Below are positions 1 through 9,091 of a DNA stretch of 64,000 nt, piece by piece. This DNA comes from Bathynomus jamesi. Taxonomy: Eukaryota > Arthropoda > Malacostraca > Isopoda > Cirolanidae. The stretch spans positions 248,001 through 312,000 of the forward strand of contig JAJOZX010000088.1 in NCBI GenBank assembly GCA_023014485.1, given 5' to 3'. The notes under the pieces were generated by a model, which searched no databases, was not told the DNA's origin, and worked only from the letters and a program-made list of their open reading frames with translations. The number at the start of each line of letters is the position of its first letter. Position 1 is the first letter of the stretch. The position numbers and the translations under genes were made by a program.

Positions 1-1209
1 TTGAGGTACACGAGTACACTAATAGGGACGACGTCTATAGGCTTGGCAAATTCCAACCTGACTGAGATATTCCCGCTCTGTTGTGGCATTAAGTGCGTAT
101 TTACGCCAGCAAACAAGTCAGGCGTAACATCAAATTAATAAATGTTAAATTCTTCAGCAAATTCTTTCTGCGTTACGCCGAACCCGAGTTCATCACAGGC
201 ACCTGTACTATGAGCCAGACTACTATAAGCTCTCGCGCAGAGCGGGAACACAGCGTCTGATGAGTAGCCCGTAATCATAGTCCCTCCCAACGCGACGCCA
301 TTTACGTATATAGTTATATTTTCAAGGCCGAAATTCTCGAATTTAAAGGGACTCTTTTTATATTTTCCATTCGTCAAAGGCGTGGTGCTGCATTCCAATT
401 AATATCCTTTTATGTAGGACTCCAAGGGCCACATTTTCTAGTTGCTTCGAGGCCAACCCGACAGGCACTGTGTATAGTTTGATCTGTACCCTGTTAATTG
501 AGTATTTTCCTGTGGCGTGTAATAAGTCTTTCTCAATTTCTATTTGTTTTGGCGAACTTAATTTCACTCGGCGTATACGCAAATACGCCTCCATGATGTG
601 AAACACAACGGGTTTCGCGCCCTCTTCTTGATCAGACCCCAGATTTATGCAGATCTCAGGACTCGTGTGGTTGAGCTTTAGCTTCAGATCGATGCAGTTC
701 ATAAGCAGTTTCTCCTGGAATGTGAAATCTGTATGAAGACGTCCAAAACATTTTTTAGAATTTTTAAATTTATCCTTTATACCATTTTCATCTTTAGTCT
801 GATAAAAGCCCTCGGCGGTTAAAAAGGTGTCCTTCGCTTCTTTTGAAAAGTTGATAATACCCCGTTCCTGCCGAGATGTAACGTAATTTAAATACACCTC
901 ACACTGGCTGAATATGGAGTATAAAAAGTTGGTTTCAGGGTACGCTGAGTAACTATTATCGCAGTCCGTTCCATCAGAATGGGCTAGACGCAGTTTAGCG
1001 TACATGTGCATGCAGCTAAGGTCAAAAAGGTAAGGGCCTGAGCTGGGTATCAAGAATTCTATAGGGGCACTCGGCGAACTAATTGTGTTTAATGGGTTAA
1101 TTGTAATAAAGTCGCTATGCTCAATAGAGACCTGAGTGGTGGGCATATCAAAGAGGAACAGTTCCGATTTACAGCATTGTGAACTACACGGATGGATGAA
1201 ACGTGCCAT
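1..1209 (-). pseudogene. Polinton/adintovirus-like major capsid protein (hexon), broken, runs off left edge
   Basis: This encodes a double jelly-roll major capsid protein of the type found in Polintons and adintoviruses, often deposited as 'F54H12.2-like'. The first frame (1209 to 358, 283 residues) opens near the family's usual N-terminus: KSELFLFDMPTTQVSIE, then a jelly-roll strand region (PIEFLIPSSGPYLFDLS), GRLHTDFTFQEKLLMN, and a lysine/arginine-rich stretch (LRIRRVKLS). The frame shifts near 360-400, continues to 135 with FKFENFGLENITIYVNGVAL, then breaks again. Residues typical of the C-terminal jelly roll (FDVTPDLFAG, SVRLEFAKP) follow in another frame to position 1. The segment after the first strands looks shorter than usual, so an internal deletion is likely. 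At least two frame breaks make it non-functional. Family assignment rests on recognised motif order and on its neighbours. Confidence 0.85.
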
Positions 1210-1342
1210 GACGAGTCAGAAATAGTGCCACCTCTCTCGACAACTAGTAATCAGCCTATGATTCGTGTGAGTAGTGTCCTCAGCTTATATCAGTTAAAAA
1301 AATTATCAGCCATAGGTTTCATACGCTTAGAGCACTTCTTTT

Positions 1343-1642
1343 TTAATTTCCTTTTACGTTTAGCGCCACGTGATGGTAACCCCCTTCTTCCTGGCAGATC
1401 TCTTCTTTCCGCCACCACGCATTTTTATCTGCAGCTTTGATGATTTCGTCTCGTGTACGTTTTAAATGTTTTTTTAGAGCTTCTTTAGGCTTAGTTCCAC
1501 CCATTATGTCTTCTGTCGCCTTAAAACCTGTTTGTAACGCCTTCCTCCCTAGGTATCTAGCACTCCTCTTCAACAGTGGGACAGCGGTGCGTAGTATGGA
1601 TGAAAAAATGGATCCAAGCCCACTCCAACGCTGATATCTCAC
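1343..1642 (-). CDS. small basic minor capsid protein, pX/pVI-like (Polinton)
   Basis: This 99-residue ORF starts MRYQRWSGLGSIFSSILR. It has a short amphipathic N-terminal helix containing GLGS, then AVPLLKRSARYLGRKALQTG, and ends in a basic tail (KHLKRTRDEI). That arrangement matches the small protein beside the major capsid gene in Polintons/adintoviruses, compared in the literature with adenovirus core/minor capsid proteins (pX/pVI). It probably acts inside the particle or on membranes. It lies 134 bp upstream of the capsid ORF on the same strand. The frame is open, but the C-terminus (WWRKEEICQEEGGYHH) looks unlike the expected short basic end, so a late frameshift is possible. Confidence 0.7.
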   Translation of the reverse strand: MRYQRWSGLGSIFSSILRTAVPLLKRSARYLGRKALQTGFKATEDIMGGTKPKEALKKHLKRTRDEIIKAADKNAWWRKEEICQEEGGYHHVALNVKGN

Positions 1643-1661
1643 TCCTCGATAGACTGTGAAT

Positions 1662-1823
1662 CAGTAGCGGCTCGTGGTGAGGGAGAGTAGGGAGGCACAA
1701 AGGGAGGCCCAAAATTGTCTATAACATATGCTACATAAATAAAATGGATTACATAGATTACTATGAAATAAAATACTCTTTCATACTTTTTAGTGATAAA
1801 AACTCACCACGAGCCGCCACTGA
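1662..1823. mobile_element. hAT-type MITE, 162 bp
   Basis: The ends are inverted repeats of about 20 bp: cagtagcggctcgtggtgag on the left, and a right end whose complement reads cagtggcggctcgtggtgag. The flanks carry a likely 8-bp target duplication (ctgtgaat / gtgtgaat, 7 of 8). Length, CAGNGGCGG-type ends and an 8-bp duplication fit a non-autonomous hAT element. It has no coding capacity. It landed between the pX-like and penton-like genes of the virus-like element. Confidence 0.8.
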
Positions 1824-1844
1824 GTGTGAATGGCTTTCGGGTCA

Positions 1845-2460
1845 TTATAAACGATGAAAGTGTAGTTTCACTGTTAAGCTCCCATCACCGAATGGGAAAT
1901 TTTTCCCCTCAATCGTTCTTATATATATCGAGATGTTGGTTAATAGATTAGTCGCAACATTCACATACTGAGGCTTGTCATATGTAATGCTCAAACTTTT
2001 CCCTCTATGGTTGGGGGATGTGTGCAATGCGCAGCAGGCGCGCCTGGGTGTCCCCAACAAATTGGTGCTCTATGATATTGCTGTAAATATAGCACATGTC
2101 TAGAGCTGGAGAGCTTTCACCCAATTTCTCCATCTTCAACTGACACATTAAATTGGACAAGTCATGCTGTGCCTCATGAAAGGTATCTCTTTGGAGAGCT
2201 GCGCTATATCAGCCCTCAGCCACAATTGTGAACAGCTCTTTATCTTTAATATTTCTACTAAGCGTTGATTTTAACTTCAATGTGCATGCAGGCGTGTCTA
2301 TGTTTACGACTTCAAAAAGTAAATCGCTTGTCAGGTACGACTTTTCAAGACTCTTGTTTAACCCCGTCACAATGTCCACGGCTGTATCATAATGGCCGAC
2401 TCCTAGCGAAACATGTGTGCTCTAGTACTGCACCTCACCGAACAAGTCTGATCGCATAGT
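1845..2460 (-). pseudogene. penton-like minor capsid protein remnant (Polinton)
   Basis: Read on the minus strand from about 2,460, one frame gives HYDTAVDIVTGLNKSL, ELFTIVAEG, a stop, then LDMCYIYSNIIEHQFVGD and TQARLLRI. A shift near 2,010 leads into ISIYIRTIEGKNFPFGDGSL and the terminal TVKLHFHRL. The order (YDT near the start, IYSNIIxxQFVGD, ARLLRI, then a short acidic/glycine loop followed by a hydrophobic-histidine end) is that of the single jelly-roll penton/minor capsid protein encoded beside the major capsid gene in Polintons. One in-frame TGA, one TAG near the start and at least one frameshift make it a pseudogene. Confidence 0.7.
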
Positions 2461-2602
2461 ATTTTTCTAAGGTTATGTCTAATTTTCGCACTCATCGATT
2501 CTTCTAAGGATCAGAAATATGATTTGCTTATTTTCAAGAGTTAAAAATTTGGAGACTAACTGGAGTTCACATAAACCCACCTCATACGAATCACGCTCCA
2601 AT

Positions 2603-3378
2603 TCAATGGGTATAGGTGTTGAAGCTTTCTGGGTAACCCAGCCATTTCACCAGGTACATTTTTCTTTTTCGTGAACCTTTGCTGCCTAAAATTTTTTCAA
2701 TTTTAAACACACTTTTCCCTAAATTACATGTCACTTTCTGCAACTCCTCGCAGTAAAAGCCTCCAGCGATCTCTTCCCCATTCAAATCTTCAACGTAATA
2801 TATCATTATCTCACATTTAGGTCTCATAGCACGAACTTTAAAAATCTCGCGTGTCCATCCTTGCTCAAATCCCTTCGCGAATTTATTTCCCGAACGTGAT
2901 AGCCTTACATAATCATTGATTTTGAAATGTGTAGAGTGTGGTGGCGGCTCCATCTCTTCTCACCTCTGGCAGCGAACCTCTTTCTAAAACTTCGTTAGGT
3001 GTTGTGCCAATCGTACGGTGGTGTGAACGGTTGTATGATGATGCCAATGACCCGAGAACGTTTATATATCTGAATGTGTATTTATGTGTAAAATAGCGAT
3101 GCATGCGTTCCTTTATGGTACGTTGAACTCTTTCAGCTAAAGAGGCCTTATGTATAGAACTGCTAGTGTAGTAACTGATATTAAACTCTGTCAGCATGTT
3201 CTGAAAAGCGCGACCTATAAATTCTTTCCCCATATCCGTACAAAAATAGCGAGGAACCCTATCTTCTTTTAACATCAACGTTTTGGTCGCTTTAGCAACT
3301 GTTTCAGGCGATTAAGCCTTCAGTTGAATTAGCCACAGATATCTAGAGAATACATCTATTATGAATAGGATGTAGCGG
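2603..3378 (-). pseudogene. Polinton integrase, C-terminal half with chromodomain
   Basis: This is the downstream part of a retroviral-type (rve) integrase. From 3,378 the frame contains IDVFSRYLWLIQLKA, a TAA stop near 3,315, then FCTDMGKEF with the second catalytic Asp, and KASLAERVQRTIKERM with the catalytic Glu, 33 residues after the Asp as read. The HHRTIGTTPNEV region follows. After a frameshift near 2,920-2,950 come an SH3-like segment (FKINDYVRLSRSGNKFAKGF) and a chromodomain-like end (KIEKILGSKG, YLVKWLGYPESFN). Its N-terminal part lies at 7,073-8,063, on the far side of a 3.7-kb inserted transposon. It is inactive. Confidence 0.88.
3371..3378. repeat. target-site duplication, left copy (tgtagcgg)
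   Basis: This 8-bp sequence is repeated as tgtagcag at 7,073-7,080, directly flanking the element at 3,379-7,072. Collapsing one copy restores a continuous integrase reading frame across the insertion point, which supports it as the duplicated target. Confidence 0.75.
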
Positions 3379-3965
3379 TAGGGTCTGTCAATTTTAATAA
3401 AGTCAATAATTCAAAAACTACTAATGCTCAAATGATGTCATATTACCTAGCAAACTTAGAAATATCTTTAGTGTTGTTTAAAAAAGCCATTTACCTACTT
3501 ATATTTTACCATAAAGGTTTGAAATATTACCTAAATATGACTGTAGCATCGTATATCAATGTGCCAAATTGTGCCATCGATATGTGTGGTCAACTTTGAT
3601 TATTTTTGGTGTGCAGTATGGTTTCTAAGTTTCACATAGTCACAAATGCTGGAGTTTTGATTGTGAATGCGTGTTTTCCCTCCTTTTTGACAATTTTGAT
3701 TACTTCTTAATGTAAATATTGTATAATTCAAATTACAGTATTCGAAATGTTATGTGTGACCCAAACTTTCTGTATATTTTGATATGATAGATATTTGAAA
3801 TTGTCATTACTTTGAATAATTAAGTCTTGTACCTATAACAACACAACCTTTTATCTGAGCTTATAGGAAGATATTAAGAATTTCAATTAACTTAATTTTA
3901 TGTAATCATAATCAGTAGGCCTATCCAAATTTCAATGACATTTCTTTTGTTCACAGGTCCACAGG

Positions 3966-6720
3966 ATGAGTCAGAAAGAAATCAGAACCCGAAGCAAATT
4001 AAGTTGTCACCTAAATCATTTGGTGGGGACTGGGAGGGAACTTCCCCCTGCTGAGCTGCCCACAGCCAGAGATCTGCTGAGGTATGGTTTGTTGAGGAGA
4101 GAGATGAGTGAGGAAGACAGGAGGAATTACCCAGTTAATGACCTGATTAACAACGGCATTGTTCCAGGGCTACTGGCTCAGTGGAGAAAGGCCAACGCTC
4201 TATTCACAGGACCCGTAATCAACACTGAGGTCAGGATCAGGGCTAAAGTGAAGGCACTATGGGATGAGGCAGTGAAGGTGTCCATTGGCAATGATGAAAC
4301 TGGACAAATTGGTGGACATCCTGACATGTCACTGTATGATCAGGAGCTGCAGTGAGCTTGGGCGCAACCCTGTCTGCAACAGTGAAGTTCACATTGACTG
4401 CAGCTGCAGGAGCGAGCAGAAGATACCAGTGCAGGAGCTTGCCTTCATTAAAGGTCAGAGAGAAAAGGTGGACAGTGTGGGGGCACACCAGATGGGTCTA
4501 GCTGATCACCCTGAGACCAGGAGACAGGAAGCAGTGCTGCAGAGACAGGAGCAGAGAAGGAAGGCCGAGGAGAAGAGGAGGAGAAAGGCAGAAGAATCAG
4601 CCAAGAAAGAAGAGGAGTTGAGGGAGGAGTCACTGCTGGAGATGGAGTTGGAGAAGACTGGAGGAGGCAGGGAGGAGAGAGGAGGACGAAGACTTCATAC
4701 TAGAGGCTGCGACAACTTCTTCCTTGCCTGTGGCTAAGAAGAAGAAATACAACACTGAAGATATCACCAACATAGCAGGAGCTTGCCTTCATTAAAGGTC
4801 AGAGAGAAAAGGTGGACAGTGTGGGGGCACACCAGATGGGTCTAGCTGATCACCCTGAGACCAGGAGACAGGAAGCAGTGCTGCAGAGACAGGAGCAGAG
4901 AAGAAAGGCCGAGGAGAAGAGGAGGAGAAAGGCAGAGGAATCAGCCAAGAAAGAAGAGGAGTTGAGGGAGGAGTCACTGCTGGAGATGGAGTTGGAGAAG
5001 ACTGGAGGAGGCAGGGAGGAGAGAGGAGGACGAAGACTTCATACCAGAGGCTGCGACAACTTCTTCCTTGCCTGTGGCTAAGAAGAAGAAATACAACACT
5101 GAAGATATCACCAACATAGCTCTGGCTAGCTTGAGACATCACAATGGGCTGAGAGAGACTGCAGAGATTGCCATTGCTGCCTGGATTGATGTTGGTCTTA
5201 TCACAGAGTTTGACACAGCACTGGTGATTGACCACAACAAGGTGAGGAGAGCTCAGGAGAGACTGACTAAGGAGCTGGTCAAGAAGTTTGATGAAGAGAT
5301 TAGGGAAAATGGCATCACCTGTATCTTCTTTGATGGGAAAAGAGATGACACCAAAGTGATGATGGAAGCTGAGGGCAGTGACAGGCAGTTTCCTGGCCTC
5401 ATTAAGGAAGAACACTACACAGTGTGCAATGAACCAGATGGGAAATATTTGTGGCATTTTGCACCAGAGGAAGCTGCAGAGGAGAGAAGTCATGCTGAGG
5501 TCATTGCTGATCATCTGGTGAACTGGCTAAGAGATAGAGGAGCAGACCAGACCCTTTTGGCCATAGGAGGTGACAGTACTAATGTGAATACTGGCCGGGA
5601 GGGAGGAGTAATGAATTATGTGGAGGCCAAGCTTAGCAGGAAGTGGGTGTGGATTGTCTGTTACTTGCACACTGGGGAGCTGAGTCTCAGACACCTGGTG
5701 ACCACTGGATGGCAAGACATTGAGCAACAAGTGGTCTGGGCCCCTAGGGAAGATGTTAGACACTGCCACTGAGCTGGAGATCAACCCAAACTTCACGAGG
5801 ATCACTGTTGGTTCTCCTCTACCCCATTTCAGTCAGGAGGTAGTCAAGGACCTCAGCACAGACCAATCATATGGCTACAGAATCATCACTGCCATCAGAT
5901 CGGGAGAGGTACCTCAGAGTCTAGCTCTCCTGAAAATTGGGCCAGTCTGTCACAGTAAATGGGTCACCACGGCTCTAAGGTTCTGCAGGTTGTGGATTTC
6001 CAAACATGGGCTGAAGGGTAGGAACCTGAAGAATCTGAGGATAATTGTGGAATTCATAGTGGGAGTCTACATGCCAAACTGGTTCAACATCAAGTTAAAT
6101 CACAGCTGGGTGAAGGGTCCCAGGCATGTACTGATTGTACTGTACCAGCTGGAGCTGCTCAGAAGTTAGAAGAAGGAAGCGATAGGAATAGTGATGCCTA
6201 CAGTGAAGAGATCAGCCTGGTATGCACACTCTGAGGCTGTGATCCAGGCCATGCTGTGCAGTGAGGTGGAGGGGGAGAGGAGCGACGCAGTGAAGAGGAT
6301 ACTGGAAATCAGAGGTGAAGAAGGAGATGAGGACACGCAGGTAGGAGACTGCAGTGTCAGACCCAGGAAGTCTCCTGACATCAACCCAGATACCACCAAA
6401 CTCTCGGAGCTTATTGACTGGAACTCTGGCGTGACTGAGCCTCCTCTGACCTGCTCCCTCACCACTGCTGCAATCAAGGAGTTTCTGGATACACCAATGG
6501 AAGTTCCTGCATGGCCTTCATACACACAGTCAGTAGAGAGGTGTGTAAGGATGACAACTGAAGCAGCACAACATGTTTACTCACAAGAGAGGAGGGGGGG
6601 GGTACATCAGTGGTCAGGTGGCCAGTAGGGAGCTCATGTCCAGGAACAAGAGCAAGGCAGACATGGCATCCTTAGCAAAGTCCAAGAAAACTATCTATAT
6701 TTCTAAGTTTTAATATTGAA
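3966..6720 (+). pseudogene. transposase-like gene of a repetitive, poorly described family
   Basis: The coding capacity is spread over several frames. The N-terminal part (3,966-4,355) starts MSQKEIRTRSKL. A Cys-rich patch follows (CHCMIRSC, HIDCSCRSEQKIP), then a strongly charged coiled-coil-like Glu/Lys/Arg region, duplicated in this copy. The core frame (5,068-5,772) has CIFFDGKRDDTKVMMEAEGS, GGDSTNVNTGREGG and VCYLHTGELSLRHL. The next frames carry NKWSGPLGK, GPVCHSKWVTTALRFCRLW, PTVKRSAWYAHSEAV and VTEPPLTCSLTTAA, ending near 6,720. FFDG and GGDST could supply acidic catalytic residues of an RNase H-like fold; that is inference. A run of eight or more G near 6,600 and other frameshifts disable it. 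I recognise the family as a common unannotated repetitive protein of aquatic animals. Confidence 0.6.
4431..5118 (+). repeat. tandem duplication, period 344 bp
   Basis: Positions 4,431-4,774 are repeated almost exactly as 4,775-5,118, both starting gcaggagcttgccttc. The unit contains the charged Glu/Arg coiled-coil region of the transposase-like gene. It is private to this gene region and probably arose after the protein-coding copy formed. Very few differences separate the units, so the duplication looks young compared with the decay around it. Confidence 0.9.
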
Positions 6721-6875
6721 ATACAATCAAAATGTCTTTAATTGTACGTATGTAAAATGGAGTTATATATGGCATCCTTGGCAAAGTTCAAGAAACCTAT
6801 CTATATTTGTAAGTTTTAATATTGAAATACAATCAAAATGTCTTGAATTGTATGTAATGTATGTAAAATGTAGTT
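6660..6875 (+). repeat. tandem duplication of 3' untranslated region, period about 107 bp
   Basis: The block beginning gacatggcatccttagcaaa (6,660) recurs at about 6,768 as tatggcatccttggcaaa. Both units contain ctatctatatttctaag or a close variant and gaaatacaatcaaaatgtct. It lies in the non-coding 3' part of the inserted transposon. Confidence 0.85.
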
Positions 6876-7072
6876 ATATACAATAAAAAAATACTTGCAA
6901 AAATTGCTGAGTTTTCGTAAACTTCAACTTCAAATGTAAGTAGCTAAGAGTGGTCAAATCTGGATTTTAAAGCCATATTTCGATTTAGCACATAAAAATG
7001 CATCATTTGGTCACTAGTAGTGTTTGAAAATCTAAAGATTTCACTTTGCTCCCTAAAATTAACACCCTAAAT

Positions 7073-8063
7073 TGTAGCAGTATCCGTCATTATACACTGA
7101 ATATCTTTGCATGTCTGTTAAATCCGCTTGCCAAATAGAGTCAGTCGAAGCCGCTGTTGTCTTGGCCGTTTTAAACCTTTTCCTCACCGGTTTATGAAGT
7201 GTATAAGCATCCTGCTCCCGCCAAAACCGCTCATCTTTTTTCCCTACTCCGTAAACACCTCTGTACAGTCTATTAACGCCACCATAGGAGGCGGGGTTAG
7301 AAATGTCATAATAGCGTTTACTTAATGTTAGCCATTTGTGTATCTTAGAGACACGTGGATGAGGTTGGCCGTTTGTTCTCTTCTTTCTCTTCTTCAGAGA
7401 CGCTGCTGTTGGGGGCGATGGCGTACTCAGTTGTGACACATGCGAGACTTGATCAAGGTCTTTTAACCTATTCAGATTACCTATCAATGTTTTGGGGAAA
7501 TTTATTTGTTGTAGTCTTGCCTTAATTTGCTTCCATCCTGTTGGTGAGGACCTGTCCCACTTTCTCACCAGATCATGAACAATGTCAACGATGTTGGATC
7601 CTTGTACCCTTGTTCCTTCAACAATGACCTCGCCTGTATTGGCCCACTGTATGACAGGGTCCTCACTCAATAGATTATAAAGATTTAAACCTTTATTCCT
7701 CATTGTATGTGGGAGACTGTTTTTTAACACATGTTCGACATGTTGTGCTCCGTTGTTCTTTGGTTGGCTATCTCTAACGTCGGGCCCAGATCCTGTGTCG
7801 CCATGCTCAGCGCTGCTCGCGTTGTGCCTAATAACCACGGGGAGCTCTGTCGGGTTCTTATAATCTTCGTACTCATGAAGAAATTTCTGCAAAGCCTCTT
7901 GATACAAGAGCCTTTTCTCATCAGGTGACTTTTCACTGTTTAATAGGGCTAGCAACTCGCTTTCCATTCTTTTAAGCCTACTTTTACGGGGTTCTAGAGC
8001 CGTGTTTGGAATCTTTGAACTTTGCAATGAAGCATACACCTCATGCGGAATCACCTTCTTCAT
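7073..8063 (-). pseudogene. conserved Polinton protein fused to integrase N-terminus, cut by insertion
   Basis: One open frame starts at 8,063 (MKKVIPHEVYASLQSS) and runs to the insertion point. Residues 1-200 resemble a conserved Polinton/adintovirus protein of unknown function: an N-terminal helical, charged region (YQEALQKFLHEYEDY), then NLLSEDPVIQWANTGEVIVEG and TGWKQIKARLQQINFP. After a lysine-rich linker (SLKKRKKRT) the same frame becomes the integrase N-terminal domain: KRYYDISNPASYGGVNRLYR, QDAYTLHKPVRKRF and the first catalytic Asp in WQADLTDMQRYS. In related elements I would expect two genes, so the fusion is notable. The frame leaves integrase sequence at the transposon junction and stops within the insert. 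Confidence 0.75.
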
Positions 8064-8153
8064 TATATTAATCTAGTCAGTAAAGGGCCCAAAACTGAAA
8101 ATAAGATGGGTAGGAATGATCCTCCTCTTTGTACAATAATTCGCTTTTGACTT

Positions 8154-8372
8154 TTATGAGTGAGCGCTAGTATTATGTTCTTGTAACGACGTAAGCGAGC
8201 CTTCTGAGGGGGGTTTCATTGGCAAATTACATTTTATAACATTAAAACAGATTTCACAGAAGCATTTTAAAAAGTCGGAGTCTATATTTTTAACAAACAT
8301 CTGTTGCAGTGCCCGGGGCAATCGTTCATAGATTTTTATTAATTGACGATATTTCTTCAGCCTACTTGTCAT
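8154..8372 (-). CDS. small conserved Polinton protein (72 aa)
   Basis: The ORF starts MTSRLKKYRQLIKIYERLP, with a helical, basic N-terminus. It contains FLKCFCEICFNVIKCNLPMK, a cysteine/hydrophobic helix plus a short Asn-Lys turn shared by small proteins encoded near the ATPase in Polintons and adintoviruses. Function is unknown; a virion or DNA-binding role is a guess. Its ATG overlaps the stop of the upstream ATPase frame by four bases (ATGA). The C-terminus is short and may be truncated by a frame error, because relatives often end in a longer basic tail. Confidence 0.6.
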   Translation of the reverse strand: MTSRLKKYRQLIKIYERLPRALQQMFVKNIDSDFLKCFCEICFNVIKCNLPMKPPSEGSLTSLQEHNTSAHS

Positions 8373-9012
8373 TCTGGAATATACACCGTTTCAGGTTCGT
8401 TTGGGAATATATTCGTTCTTAGAAGCATCCTAAACGTGTTTCGCGGGTGAAGGTCACAAAGCAAATATCCATAACGCTGACTTGTGGCTTCTTTATAAAC
8501 CTCCAAAAACTCCTTACGTTGATTCGGGAACATTTGATTGGCTAATACCCCAATTTGTGACACATCTCTATGTTGCGCGAATAAGACTAGATATTGTGTA
8601 TTTAGCGACACATCGCGCATGTATCTATTTTTGAAAAATAGGTTCTGGTTGATGAAGAATACACTTACTGTATGTTAAGATGGTGGGAGAACACTGTAAA
8701 TGTCTCGGCAAACGTTTTATCCATTTCCAACATGAGATCGTCAATTACAGTAACTGTATGCCCATTACCTTTTAACGAATTAACGTCATATACACCCTTG
8801 TGGAACAAAATTTCATCTTGGTACTCGTTGAACACTGACTGATACGTCGAATAGCACCATACTACTTTATGCACAAATTTTGAGAACATCTCTTCCTTAT
8901 CTTTAATAATTTTAAGCATAAATACAGTTTTCCCACATCGGGTAGGGCCAGATATAATACATGTGGAAGGGTTTGTGAACCTGAATTTTTCTACAGATTC
9001 TATCTCTAACAC
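8369..9012 (-). pseudogene. genome-packaging ATPase (FtsK/HerA-type), one frameshift
   Basis: This encodes the A32/FtsK-HerA-type packaging ATPase of Polintons. The first frame starts at 9,012 (MLEIESVEKFRF), has a Walker A loop (SGPTRCGKTVFMLK) and a Walker B strand (HTVTVIDDLMLEM), and runs to SHHLNIQ near 8,665. The second frame supplies VFFINQNLFFKNRYMRDVSL, then NTQYLVLFAQHRD and YGYLLCDLHPRN, ending VYIPE at 8,369. The two frames abut at about 8,670, so a single small indel separates them. The Walker motifs look intact. It is the first gene of the leftward block. Confidence 0.88.
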
Positions 9013-9091
9013 GTCACACCCCTAAGTGGGTCATTTACAAAATATTACAAATTTTGAGTGCTGTTCCTTATATTTTGTTTCTTCTTCCACA
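9013..9091. promoter_or_regulatory. short divergent intergenic region of the Polinton
   Basis: This region of about 80 bp separates the leftward ATPase block from the rightward polymerase. A compact bidirectional promoter would be expected here. I see no clear TATA box. A pyrimidine tract ending in ag (tttcttcttccacag, ending about 9,092) sits just before the first polymerase-frame codons and could be a splice acceptor. Both roles are inference. Confidence 0.3.

Larger units (their letters stand above)
3379..7072 (+). mobile_element. DNA transposon, hAT-like ends, inserted in the integrase gene
   Basis: The element is about 3.7 kb. Its left end begins tagggtctgtcaatttta; the complement of its right end reads tagggtgttaatttta after two or three bases. 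Both ends share a subterminal block further in (left ttcaaaaactactaatg, right complement ttcaaacactactagtg, then caaatgatg in both). A 7-of-8 target duplication (tgtagcgg / tgtagcag) flanks it. TAGGG-type ends with an 8-bp duplication are hAT-like, but the encoded transposase (see 3,966-6,720) does not show the familiar hAT C-terminal dimerisation motif, so the superfamily is open. Confidence 0.75.

Noticed and set aside
4792..5514. 240-codon minus-strand ORF
   Set aside because: It is antisense to the transposase-like gene, is rich in Ser/Pro from the complement of the Glu/Lys region, and has no recognisable domain.
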